A DNA stretch of 52,822 nucleotides. Source: SAR202 cluster bacterium Io17-Chloro-G6 (GTDB lineage: Bacteria > Chloroflexota > Dehalococcoidia > UBA3495). Positions within the stretch are counted from its first letter, which is position 1, and each line of letters opens with the position of its first letter. This document shows, piece after piece, positions 25,894 through 33,780 of this stretch. The translations under genes were made by a program, and so were the position numbers. The DNA is taken from positions 1-52,822 of the forward strand of contig MUCT01000026.1 in the NCBI GenBank assembly GCA_002816585.1, in the 5' to 3' direction. A model generated the notes under the pieces. It searched no databases and had not been told where the DNA came from. It saw nothing but the letters and a program-made list of their open reading frames with translations.

Positions 25894-26382
25894 TTACAAT
25901 CGGGATATCGGCCGCCACCTGGTAGGCGGCCAACACCGGAACCAAGCCCTCCCCTTGATCAACTTCTCAGGCACCGGCCCAAAGGCCCGGCTGTCGTTGC
26001 TATCGGCCCGGTTGTCACCCAGCAGGAAATACTCATCGGGACCGTTGAACCACTCCCGGTTCTTTTCGCCATCCGCGCCGTCAACCGCGCTTTTGAGATA
26101 GCTCTCCTCCAACAATTGGCCGTCCAAATATACCCGTCCCTCGGCGAGTTGCAGGTCTTCGCCCGGCAAACCCACTACTCGTTTGACGTAGATTCCCCCT
26201 AGGCCACCAGGACGTTCAAAGACCGCCACGTCTCCCCGGCGTAGCCCATTCCGCGTTGGCGCCACTAGAACCGACTCCCTGTGGGCCAAGACGGGCAACA
26301 TACTCTCACCCTCCACGCGGTACCGGCCCGAGACAAAGATGTTCCCCATACCTTGTAAGAAAGAGTGCAGCACTCGCAACAA
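25894..26382 (-). CDS. S26 family signal peptidase without membrane anchor
   Basis: A 162-residue protease of the signal peptidase I family. Catalytic residues are visible as Ser27 (VEGESMLPVL) and Lys67 (IYVKRVVGLPGED), and the box LGDNRADSNDSRAFGPVP is intact. Unlike the 207-residue paralogue at 16183-16806, no hydrophobic segment precedes Ser27. A cytosolic processing role, as for the S26 proteases that mature nickel superoxide dismutase, is possible but no partner is adjacent. Confidence 0.82.
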   Translation of the reverse strand: MLRVLHSFLQGMGNIFVSGRYRVEGESMLPVLAHRESVLVAPTRNGLRRGDVAVFERPGGLGGIYVKRVVGLPGEDLQLAEGRVYLDGQLLEESYLKSAVDGADGEKNREWFNGPDEYFLLGDNRADSNDSRAFGPVPEKLIKGRAWFRCWPPTRWRPISRL

Positions 26383-26700
26383 CGCCTTGATTCCTCAAGC
26401 TCAACCGAGAAAGGTATTCTAGCTCTGATCGCCCCGCCGGAGAAGCAGGTGTAGTCTTACGCAGGTTTTCTTTTGTCGCCCCGGCCCATTGTCACCTTTG
26501 GTAAAGCCAAGGGTCGCATCTCTCAACAACGAGATTCTTGGCTACGCTCAGAATTACAGAAAACAAGTAGCTGATAGTTGATAGTTGTCAGCCACCGATT
26601 CCGCCTATGGACTATTCCCGGCCCCTATCCTAGAATTAGTCGAATTTGACGCCAGACCATCAAGAAAACGCGCTTGCAGCGCCGCATTGGGAGAGCAGTT
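26383..26700. other. 318-bp intergenic region without gene
   Basis: The gap between the S26 peptidase start and the first Gfo/Idh/MocA gene. It contains one of the GCTGATAG-type repeat copies (26571-26590) and no open frame of coding character. The divergent promoters must lie here, but I find no convincing -35/-10 pair. Confidence 0.45.
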
Positions 26701-27768
26701 ATGGAGAACGGAATCATCCGCGTTGGGCTGATCGGCGCCGGCGCAAACACCAGGCTCAGACATATCCCCGGCCTTCGCGAACAAAAGGGCGTTGAGATAG
26801 TCGCCGTGGCCAACCGCAGCCGCGCTTCCGGCGAGGCGGTGGCCAGCGAATACGAGATCCCCACCGTGTACGACAACTGGATGGAACTCATGGAGGCCGA
26901 TAACATTGACGCCGTCTGCGTCGGCACCTGGCCTTACATGCACAAGATCATGGTGCTGGCCGCACTGGAGAACGACAAGCACGTTCTAACCGAGGCCCGC
27001 ATGGCCATGGACGCCCAGGAAGCCCACGATATGCTGGACGCCGCCCGCAACTTTCCCCACTTGGTGACACAGATCGTCCCAGCTCCAGGAACGCTACAAG
27101 TCGACCGAACCGTTCAGGACCTGATCTCCGACGGTTACCTGGGTCAACTCCTGGCCTTGCGCCTGCGGGTCAGCGACGGCCACGGCCGGGCCGACCGGGC
27201 GGATACCTTCATGAACACAGACGGTCCGCTCCACTGGCGGCAGAACCGGCAGCTCAGCGGCTACAACATCATGGGAATGGGCATCTGGTACGAGTCGTTG
27301 ATGCGTTACGTCGGCCCGGCCACCAAGGTAATGGCCATGACCCGCGTTTTCACCAACCAGCGGAAGGACGAGGACGGCATCCTGCGCGGCGTTACAGTTC
27401 CGGACCACGTCAACGTGCTTTGCGAGTTCGCGTCCGGCGTCCAAGCCGATCTGAGCTGGAGCACGGTTACCGGTCTGCAGACCGGCGCGGAACTTTGGAT
27501 CTTCGGCAGCGAGGGCACCGTCAAGCTCGAAGGCCCGCCCTTCGACAAAGTCTTCGTTGGCAAGAATGGCGACGTAGAATTTAGCGAACATCCAATCCCT
27601 GCCGAAAAACGGGGCAAATGGCAGGTGGAGGAAGACTTCATCGAATCCATCCGCGGCAACTCCCCGGTAACCCTCACTCCATTCGACATCGGCGTGCAGT
27701 ACATGGAATTCACCGAGGCTGTCACCCGCAGCGCCCAGAACGGGCAGGCGGTTTACCTGCCTCTTTAG
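26701..27768 (+). CDS. Gfo/Idh/MocA family oxidoreductase, paralogue 1
   Basis: A 355-residue NAD(P)-dependent oxidoreductase with an N-terminal Rossmann domain (IRVGLIGAGANTRLRHIPG, AVANRS) and a C-terminal substrate domain ending GVQYMEFTEAVTRSAQNGQAV. The family's EKP motif is changed to EAR (HVLTEARMAMD), so the usual Lys is missing. The ATG at 26701 follows GGGAGAG. It is about the same length as the next gene, aligns with it end to end, and must have arisen by tandem duplication. Confidence 0.9.
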   Translation: MENGIIRVGLIGAGANTRLRHIPGLREQKGVEIVAVANRSRASGEAVASEYEIPTVYDNWMELMEADNIDAVCVGTWPYMHKIMVLAALENDKHVLTEARMAMDAQEAHDMLDAARNFPHLVTQIVPAPGTLQVDRTVQDLISDGYLGQLLALRLRVSDGHGRADRADTFMNTDGPLHWRQNRQLSGYNIMGMGIWYESLMRYVGPATKVMAMTRVFTNQRKDEDGILRGVTVPDHVNVLCEFASGVQADLSWSTVTGLQTGAELWIFGSEGTVKLEGPPFDKVFVGKNGDVEFSEHPIPAEKRGKWQVEEDFIESIRGNSPVTLTPFDIGVQYMEFTEAVTRSAQNGQAVYLPL

Positions 27769-27855
27769 ACCCTGCCCCTTTAGACATTGAACAGTTCGTC
27801 GATCATCGGGAGGGCTACAACTCTTCAGGAAGAATCAGTCATACGGAGGGCAACC

Positions 27856-28893
27856 ATGGCTTCAGACGGAATCAGGCTCGGTCTCATCGGCGCTGGGAAA
27901 AACACCCGGGACCGGCACATCCCCGGTTTCCATGGGGTGGATGGCGTGGAGATCTCGGCAGTGGCCAACCGCAGCCGCGAATCGGGACGGGTGGTGGCCG
28001 ACCAGTTCAACATTCCCACTGTTTACGACAACTGGCAGGACCTACTGGAGGACCCGGGCATCGACGCTGTGTGCATTGGGACCTGGCCCTACATGCACCG
28101 CACCCTGACCCTGGCGGCTTTGGAATCGGGGAAGCACGTGCTCTGCGAAGCGCGGATGGCCACCAGCGCCCAGGAAGCCCAAGAAATGCTGGACGCTTCC
28201 CGGCTGCGGCCCGACCTGACCACCCAGATCGTGCCCTCGCCCCTAACGTTCAAGATAGACAACCTGCTCCAAGAGAAGATAAATGGAGGCTACATTGGCA
28301 ACATCCTCGCGGTGTCGGTGCAGTCCTTGGGAAACAACTTCATGGACCATGGTGGCCCCATGCATTGGCGTAACGACCGCGACCTCAGTGGGTTCAACAT
28401 CTTGAACATGGGCATCTGGTACGAGGCCATGATCCGCTGGGTCGGCCGAGCCACGAAAGTGTCGGCCATGACCAAGGTTAATGTGTCGGGACGCAAGGAC
28501 GAGAGCGGCGAAATGCTCTCCGTTACAATTCCAGACCACGTGAGCATAATCGCCGAGATGGCCAACGGGGCCCAGGCCAACATGAACTTCAGCGGCGTCA
28601 CCGGCTTGTCATCGGGCAACGGTGTTTGGATCTACGGCAGCGAAGGGACGATCCACGTGGACGGCAGCCTCAATGTCTACGGCGGCCGCCGGGGCGAAGA
28701 CAAACTATCCGAGATACCCAACCCACAAGAAAGCCAAGCCTTCTGGCGCGTGGAGGAGGAATTCTGCAATGCCATCCGCGGGTTGGAGAAGATCACCCGC
28801 ACCCCCTTCGAAGTCGGCCTGCATTACATGGAGTTCACCGAGGCCGTCACCCGCAGCGCCCAGACCGGCCAGGCGATGGCCCTGCCACTTTAG
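27856..28893 (+). CDS. Gfo/Idh/MocA family oxidoreductase, paralogue 2
   Basis: A 345-residue tandem paralogue of the preceding gene, with matching blocks in the same order: IRLGLIGAGKNTRDRHIPG, IGTWPYMHRTL, MHWRNDRDLSGFN, IYGSEGTIHVDG and HYMEFTEAVTRSAQTGQAM. It too has EAR (HVLCEARMATS) instead of EKP. CGGAGGG precedes the ATG at 27856. The two genes are 87 bases apart and probably co-transcribed up to the terminator at 28931. A sugar or inositol-like substrate is likely for the family but cannot be named. Confidence 0.9.
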   Translation: MASDGIRLGLIGAGKNTRDRHIPGFHGVDGVEISAVANRSRESGRVVADQFNIPTVYDNWQDLLEDPGIDAVCIGTWPYMHRTLTLAALESGKHVLCEARMATSAQEAQEMLDASRLRPDLTTQIVPSPLTFKIDNLLQEKINGGYIGNILAVSVQSLGNNFMDHGGPMHWRNDRDLSGFNILNMGIWYEAMIRWVGRATKVSAMTKVNVSGRKDESGEMLSVTIPDHVSIIAEMANGAQANMNFSGVTGLSSGNGVWIYGSEGTIHVDGSLNVYGGRRGEDKLSEIPNPQESQAFWRVEEEFCNAIRGLEKITRTPFEVGLHYMEFTEAVTRSAQTGQAMALPL

Positions 28894-28930
28894 GCTTCGG
28901 CGGAAGACCCAACACGCGGGTTTTAAATAT

Positions 28931-28964
28931 AAAAGGACGGCCCTAGGTTTGGGGCCGTCCTTTT
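28931..28964. terminator. Bidirectional intrinsic terminator
   Basis: Arm AAAAGGACGGCCC, a seven-base loop, and arm GGGCCGTCCTTTT. It sits between the end of the plus-strand oxidoreductase pair and the end of the minus-strand DUF1059 gene, with A and T tracts on both sides, so it can stop transcripts from either direction. Confidence 0.88.
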
Positions 28965-28994
28965 CGCTGAGGCATTCTTAACCGTTGGCAACGG

Positions 28995-29171
28995 TTACTC
29001 GGTGCGCACCAGCGACTTGACCTGTTCGACCATTTCCGGGGTCAGTTCGCTAATGCCGTGCACTTCCTTTCCGTGCTCAGCTCCCACCGCCAACACTTCT
29101 TCCAAAGTTTCGCCTCGCGCCACAAACGTGCAATCGGACCCCATATCACTGCAATGAATCGTCATAGCCAT
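28995..29171 (-). CDS. DUF1059 small protein (58 residues)
   Basis: A 58-residue protein. It begins MAMTIHCSDMGSDCTFVAR and has EEVLAVGAEHGKEVHGI followed by LTPEMVEQVKSLV, the pattern of DUF1059: a Cys-x6-Cys pair, a His in GAEHGKEVHG, and a closing helix. The family is small, cytosolic and of unknown function. GGAGGAGATATA precedes the ATG at 29171. It shares the bidirectional terminator at 28931 with the facing gene. Confidence 0.85.
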   Translation of the reverse strand: MAMTIHCSDMGSDCTFVARGETLEEVLAVGAEHGKEVHGISELTPEMVEQVKSLVRTE

Positions 29172-29234
29172 TATATCTCCTCCTCATGTTTCAGAAATCT
29201 TTTTTATGAAACCGCCATTCGGACTTTTTCGTTT

Positions 29235-29713
29235 TTAGCTGCCGGAAGCAAACAGTCTTTCGAGGCCATCCAGGCAACCGCCCCAGCCTTGTTGGTGCTC
29301 GTCGCGCATGTGTTCATCAGTGAACTGCTCGTGGGTCAGCACTACTTCCGTGGCGTCCCCTTTGTCGATGAACTCTACCGTGACCAAAGTCTCGGCGGGC
29401 ACAAAATCCAGGGCATCTCCCGGCATCTTCTCAAACGCCCAGGTGAAGACCAATTTCTCCGGCGGGATCACCTCCCTGTAAACACCATAAGAAACGTAAG
29501 GGGCGTCTTTGCCCGGCTCCAACATGCCCAGACGGTATTTTCCGCCCACCCTCAGATCGACCTCCGCAATGGGCGCGGAGAAGCTCTCGTGTGCCCCCCA
29601 CCATTGGTGCAGCAATTCAGGTTGGTCCAGGCGGCGAACACCCGTTCCCGCGGCGCGTTGATGGTCTTATTCACCGTTAAACTGATGCCGGTCTGCGGCG
29701 CTGATTGGGTCAT
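29235..29713 (-). pseudogene. AHSA1/SRPBCC domain gene with a single-base frameshift
   Basis: The gene starts at an ATG (29713) that overlaps the arsR stop by ATGA, then reads MTQSAPQTGISLTVNKTI, NAPRERVFAAWTN and loses frame at 29619-29620. One missing base restores PELLHQWWGAH and the rest: VGGKYRLGML, EKLVFTWAFE, EVVLTHEQFTDEHMRDEHQQGW and a normal AHSA1 end. The 479-base span is one short of 160 codons. ArsR-AHSA1 pairs are a common two-gene unit. The break is either recent decay or a sequencing/assembly error. Confidence 0.8.
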
Positions 29714-30087
29714 GGTTTCTCTCCCTCCGAAATTTCTGTGTCTTGGTCATCATCACCAGGCGCATGATCTTCCAGATAGCTGGCCAACGAGTCCAGTCTG
29801 TCTTCCCAGAACCGACGGTACCGCGCTATCCACTCGACCGCTTCTTTCATGGGCTGTGCCTCCAGTATGCAGCGGCGGACCCTCCCGTTCTTCTGCTGCA
29901 CCAACAAGCCGGCCCGCTCCAGGACCCGAAGCTGTTTGGAGATTGCAGGCAGCGAGACGTCAAAGGGTTCGGCCAAGGCTGTAACCGATGAATCACCGGC
30001 AGACAAACGTTCCAATATAGCGCGCCGAGTAGGGTCTGCCAGAGCTGCAAATGTGGAATCCAGTGTTTTCGCCTGATATTTAACCAT
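29710..30087 (-). CDS. ArsR family winged-helix transcriptional regulator
   Basis: A 125-residue ArsR-type repressor. The winged helix runs over about residues 10-85: TFAALADPTRRAILERL, the recognition region VSLPAISKQLRVLERAGL, and the wing QQKNGRVRRCIL. No metal-binding Cys pair is evident, as in the SdpR-like/AHSA1-linked branch of the family. The ATG at 30087 is the likely start; the frame extends upstream without similarity. The downstream AHSA1 gene overlaps by ATGA. The gene has a near-consensus promoter only seven bases before its ATG and a 24-bp palindrome centred on the start codon, suggesting autoregulation. Confidence 0.93.
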   Translation of the reverse strand: MVKYQAKTLDSTFAALADPTRRAILERLSAGDSSVTALAEPFDVSLPAISKQLRVLERAGLLVQQKNGRVRRCILEAQPMKEAVEWIARYRRFWEDRLDSLASYLEDHAPGDDDQDTEISEGEKP

Positions 30088-30099
30088 ATGGTTAAATAT
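30076..30099. promoter_or_regulatory. Perfect 24-bp palindrome: probable ArsR operator
   Basis: Arm ATATTTAACCAT and its exact complement ATGGTTAAATAT meet with no spacer between bases 30087 and 30088. The dyad centre coincides with the A of the arsR start codon, and the upstream arm overlaps the -10 box (30095-30100). A protein bound here would block RNA polymerase. The reading of this site as the operator for the ArsR protein is an inference from position and symmetry. Confidence 0.75.
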
Positions 30100-30123
30100 A
30101 AACATATAAAGGATCGATGTCAA
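30095..30123 (-). promoter_or_regulatory. arsR promoter, near consensus, apparently leaderless
   Basis: On the minus strand: TTGACA at 30123-30118, a 17-base spacer, TATATT at 30100-30095. The A of the arsR ATG is the eighth base after the -10, at the normal transcription start distance, so the mRNA would have no leader and no Shine-Dalgarno. The -10 lies inside the palindrome at 30076-30099. Confidence 0.75.
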
Positions 30124-30209
30124 GAACGACGGTGAGATCGGGCCAGGCATCACCTTTGCCAGCTACCTCGCGGTTATAGTTTATTGGCCCCTTCGTGTAC
30201 GGTTTGAAT

Positions 30210-31676
30210 ATGGTTGCCGAACTACGCGTGTTATTCTTCGCCGCCGGAGTAGCGCTGCTCTTAGCAGCTTGCTCACCCCAAATCGATTCTGTCCCGACAT
30301 CGGGGAAAGGCGAGGAATCCAGATCTTCTCCGACGTCGACGAGTAACGCGCCAGACGAGGCAGCCGAGCCAATTCTAATCCCAACAGAGACCGTACCCGC
30401 GCAAACGCGAGCATCCACAAGATTTGGCAACTCCCGACCCCGCCAACCTACGGGTAGCCGCTCGCTTGCGGCGCCGCCAACACCAACTCCGGCGATTGGG
30501 CCAGCCATTGGCCTCCCAGAACCCACGCTTTTACCCCAACCCAATCTCGAACCGACTGAACTGCCCAGCAATCAAGAGGCCCGACTAGCTCGGTGTGGTG
30601 ACGGCCAAGAAATCTTCACCGTCCTTCCTCTGCAAATGGAAGACTTTAACCGTATCGTCCCATTAGGCAACTTGGCGCCCGCGGCCCATACCTTGCCCAC
30701 GGTTCATCATTACATCGACATCAGGAAAACTGACCCAAACGATCCCACTAGTCTTCCGGTGGAAGTGCCTGTTGTTTCACCAGCTGATATCACGATCACC
30801 GAAATGACCTTTATTGAAGAGTTGAACAGGCCAGACTTCACTGACTACTCCCTAATATTCGAACCGTGCCTGGGATTCAAATCGTATCTTGATCACTTTT
30901 TGACAGTGGCTCCTGTGGTTCAGAAAGCCTATGACGCTGCACCGGTCCGGTTCTGCAGGGACTACACCCTTTACTATGAGGAACGAACGCTTGATTGGAG
31001 ACTTTGTAAGAAGGAAGTCAATATAGAGATCAAAGCTGGAGAACCTCTAGGCACGGCCGGTGGAGGGGAAGGCCAAAACGCCTTAGATTTTGCCGCGTTT
31101 GATTTCAGGCAAGGTCCTAGCGTCTTCGCAAACCCGGACCGATGGGTATATCAACGTGATATGACATACGCCGTGTGTCCGCTGGATTACTTCCCCGCCG
31201 AACTCAAGGACCAGTTGAAATCTCGATTGGGTCCCAGGCACAACGGCCCATTGAGAACCGCCGAACCGATATGTGGCGAGGTAGCCCAGGATATTCCTGG
31301 GACAGCACAGGGAATCTGGATTGAACCAGGCCTTGGGATTGAATGGGACGAAAGCCAGATCGTTGCTTTGGTTCACGATAATTTCGAACCATCGCTGGCC
31401 GTTTTTTCTATTGGGTTGTCGATGGAGGACGAAGGCTTGGCCCACGGCGCCTATTACTTTGATCCGGTTCCTTCCGGCTTGGTAAATCGCGACTTCGGAG
31501 ATATTGTCCCTGGCGATACATACTGCTTCGAGGGACTAAGCGGCCGGGGAGACCTGTCAGGCTTAATCATTCTCATCGCCTTGACGGACCCGGCGACCAT
31601 GATGATAGAAGGGCAACCTAGAAGCAGCTGCGGTACCGCTTGGGATTTCGTCTCCCCTACCCAATTCGAGAGATAA
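30210..31676 (+). CDS. Lipoprotein with a degenerate M23-peptidase-like fold
   Basis: A 488-residue exported protein. Signal peptide and lipobox LLAAC (Cys21) are followed by about 100 residues rich in Ser, Pro and Thr. The C-terminal 350 residues have the order of a lysostaphin/M23 fold (AAHTLPTVHHYIDI, VSPADITITEM, KSYLDHFLTV, IKAGEPLGTAGGG, NALDFAAFDF), but the zinc ligands expected at the first His-x-x-x-Asp and the closing His-x-His are not all there. It is probably a binding protein rather than an active peptidase. GTG at 30195 and TTG at 30204 are alternative starts. Confidence 0.65.
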   Translation: MVAELRVLFFAAGVALLLAACSPQIDSVPTSGKGEESRSSPTSTSNAPDEAAEPILIPTETVPAQTRASTRFGNSRPRQPTGSRSLAAPPTPTPAIGPAIGLPEPTLLPQPNLEPTELPSNQEARLARCGDGQEIFTVLPLQMEDFNRIVPLGNLAPAAHTLPTVHHYIDIRKTDPNDPTSLPVEVPVVSPADITITEMTFIEELNRPDFTDYSLIFEPCLGFKSYLDHFLTVAPVVQKAYDAAPVRFCRDYTLYYEERTLDWRLCKKEVNIEIKAGEPLGTAGGGEGQNALDFAAFDFRQGPSVFANPDRWVYQRDMTYAVCPLDYFPAELKDQLKSRLGPRHNGPLRTAEPICGEVAQDIPGTAQGIWIEPGLGIEWDESQIVALVHDNFEPSLAVFSIGLSMEDEGLAHGAYYFDPVPSGLVNRDFGDIVPGDTYCFEGLSGRGDLSGLIILIALTDPATMMIEGQPRSSCGTAWDFVSPTQFER

Positions 31677-31701
31677 GTCCAGAGCCTACTTGGCAAGCGC
31701 C

Positions 31702-33084
31702 TTAACCGCCTCTGCGGCGTTGGTCGCGGTAGTTGGGCGCCGTTATGGGCTGCCAGTTCACCACATAGCTATCCACCAGCCGGGATGCGATGCGGGATTT
31801 GGTTTCCTCCAGATCATTAAGTGATGCCGCGGTAGTTATAACGGTGGGCAGGCGAGCCTCGTGGCGGTGGACGATTATCTGATACAGCTTGTCCTCGGCC
31901 CAAGCGGTGCTGCTTTCGGCTCCCAGATCGTCCAGCACCAACAATGGGACCGAGTTTATCTGCTCGAAGAGCTCGTCGTAGCCCACCAGACTGTCGGGGC
32001 TGAAAGTGGCCCTGAGGTGGTCTAACAAGGTTGGCACGAAGGCGAAGAACACTTGGCTGCCCTGCTTGATCCGTACTCCGGCGATGGCCACCGCCAGATG
32101 TGTCTTTCCGCAGCCACGGGGACCACTCAACAGTAGCCAGCCTTCAGGATCTTCCGCAAATATCTGGGCGAAGTGCATCGCCCGGTCGAGAGATTCCTGG
32201 TCCTGGGCAGAGGCGTTGGCTCCACCCAGGGTGTCGAAGTTCTCGAAGGTCATCCGCTGCAACATCTCGGCCCGCACTTCGCCGATGCCCAGAACCAGCC
32301 TGCTGTTGAAGTTGCCCAACTGAACCACCGTGGCGGTCCCTTCGGCGCTCTCTAGGCGCGTGCGCAAGGAATCGTCCAAACGCTGCAACGGTCCCCGCAC
32401 CGTGATTACCGTGGGCAGCGAGTTGTTGTAGCGGTGGTTGACCACCTGGAATAGCTTCTCTTGGGCCCAGGGCGTGGCGCTGGCCGTGCTCAGGTCATCG
32501 AGGACCAACACGGGAACGTTACGCACCTGCTCGAACAACTCGTCATAGGAGACGGGGTTCTCTGGAGAATAAGAAGACCTCAGATGGTCCAGCAGGTCGG
32601 CGGCGACGATGAAGAAAGTGGTCTGGCTCCTTTCGATGCACCGATTCGCAATGGCCACGGCCAAGTGGGTCTTTCCGCTGCCGCTGGGGCCGGTGAGCAC
32701 CAGCCAACCCTGGGGGTCCTCGGCGAACCGGGCGGCGACGGTGGCGCCTTGGGAGAACATCTGCTGGCTGGGGGCGTCGGGCAGCGGCCCCTCCAGATTG
32801 GTGTTGGCGAATGATATCCGGGAGAGCGCGCCCAGGTTGCTGTAGCGGCGCAACGCGGCAGCGCGGGTGTCCGAGTCCTGGGTCTTCTGGCAGGTGCAAG
32901 GGATGGCCTGGCCGAATTCGGGATGGCCGATGTGCACGCGGCGCGCGACCCACCCGCTGCCGTTGCACTGGGGGCAAAGCTCAGCGGCTGGCTCACTTTC
33001 GGGGAGGGCCACCCCACCGCCGTTGGTAGTCCTCGACATATTTTTGGCGGTAATCCTTCTCAGTATGTCGCCCAGGTTTTCCAT
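31702..33084 (-). CDS. DnaC/DnaI-type helicase loader with two tandem AAA+ units
   Basis: A 460-residue protein that should load the replicative helicase. An N-terminal zinc-binding part has Cys37, Cys40, Cys63 and Cys65. A DnaC-like AAA+ unit follows, with Walker A GPSGSGKT at 132-139 and Walker B VLVLDDL ending at 198. A second, similar unit has Walker A GPRGCGKT at 321-328 and Walker B LLVLDDLG ending at 388. Repeat spacing is 189 residues. The common family members have one AAA+ unit. The start at 33084 overlaps the end of the DnaD gene by 92 bases; an internal ATG at 33039 is an alternative. Confidence 0.88.
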   Translation of the reverse strand: MENLGDILRRITAKNMSRTTNGGGVALPESEPAAELCPQCNGSGWVARRVHIGHPEFGQAIPCTCQKTQDSDTRAAALRRYSNLGALSRISFANTNLEGPLPDAPSQQMFSQGATVAARFAEDPQGWLVLTGPSGSGKTHLAVAIANRCIERSQTTFFIVAADLLDHLRSSYSPENPVSYDELFEQVRNVPVLVLDDLSTASATPWAQEKLFQVVNHRYNNSLPTVITVRGPLQRLDDSLRTRLESAEGTATVVQLGNFNSRLVLGIGEVRAEMLQRMTFENFDTLGGANASAQDQESLDRAMHFAQIFAEDPEGWLLLSGPRGCGKTHLAVAIAGVRIKQGSQVFFAFVPTLLDHLRATFSPDSLVGYDELFEQINSVPLLVLDDLGAESSTAWAEDKLYQIIVHRHEARLPTVITTAASLNDLEETKSRIASRLVDSYVVNWQPITAPNYRDQRRRGG

Positions 33085-33778
33085 CTTCCCCCCTTCTCGC
33101 ATCCCCCTTCGTCGCGTAGTCACCTCGGTGTTCTCTGCCTTCGGCGGTCCATCGTCTCAAGATGCCAGACACGTAACGCCAACTGCGCTTGTTCTCGGCG
33201 GCCGCGATACCGAAGGCCTCCCGAAGCCAGGACTCCGGGTAGCGGGCTTCAGCCTCTTTGAGCTCTTCGGCCAACAAAGGAGAAAGCGACCCGATACTAT
33301 CTTCGTACAAAGCGAATATGTTGGGCCTTTCCAGGTCCGGCACTTCCTCATCAGGACCACCGCCAATCTTAAGAGGAACCTTGACATCTCCGGCATCGAG
33401 ACGGGCCAACATCCGCCGGCCAGCCTCGGTGTTCAGCAGAAACACCGACCTCGTCCCATCCAATTTATGGGTCAAAAACGTGCCTCGGGTAACGGCCAGC
33501 CGCAATCCACGGCGTATCTCTTCCTCAGAGTCCTTACCCTCAGATTTTAGACCCTTGAGCAGCGACCGGTCCGCCAAAAACTCGTCCAAGGAAACGGCCC
33601 TGTGGGACCCGCGTTTGCGGTGAAACAACCACAGGCCGCGAAGGGTTACCTTGAGTTCGGCCATGTCCTGGATTCGCTCCAGGATGGGTCCGAACACCGG
33701 GTTGGGCACCGGAGTGTAGAGCGTGCTCCCGGTAAAACCTTGAAAGGCCCCGCGCATCGCCGAATTTAAAGGCGCCAT
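32993..33778 (-). CDS. DnaD-domain primosome protein
   Basis: A 261-residue protein with a DnaD-like domain near the C-terminus (NIFALYEDSIGSLSPLLAEE then SWLREAFGIAAAENKRSW and YVSGILRRW), preceded by a winged-helix-like region (TLRGLWLFHRKRGSHRAVSLDEFL). DnaD-type proteins help assemble the primosome at the origin. It starts two bases after the dnaB stop, and its 3' end overlaps the loader gene, so the three must be translated as one unit. The last 40 residues are basic and probably disordered. Confidence 0.82.
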   Translation of the reverse strand: MAPLNSAMRGAFQGFTGSTLYTPVPNPVFGPILERIQDMAELKVTLRGLWLFHRKRGSHRAVSLDEFLADRSLLKGLKSEGKDSEEEIRRGLRLAVTRGTFLTHKLDGTRSVFLLNTEAGRRMLARLDAGDVKVPLKIGGGPDEEVPDLERPNIFALYEDSIGSLSPLLAEELKEAEARYPESWLREAFGIAAAENKRSWRYVSGILRRWTAEGREHRGDYATKGDARRGEDGKPGRHTEKDYRQKYVEDYQRRWGGPPRK

Positions 33779-33780
33779 CT

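Larger units (their letters stand above)
24904..26593. repeat. Degenerate GCTGATAG/GCTGACAG motifs in three consecutive gaps
   Basis: Short related palindromic motifs lie only in intergenic gaps: GCTGACAGCTGATA at 24905-24918, GCTGACGGCTATCAGC at 25527-25542, and GCTGATAGTTGATAGTTGTC at 26571-26590. They share the words GCTGAC/GCTGATA and their complements. They look like fragments of one dispersed extragenic repeat; the three sites span the MaoC operon and the S26 peptidase gene, which are annotated separately. Confidence 0.4.
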
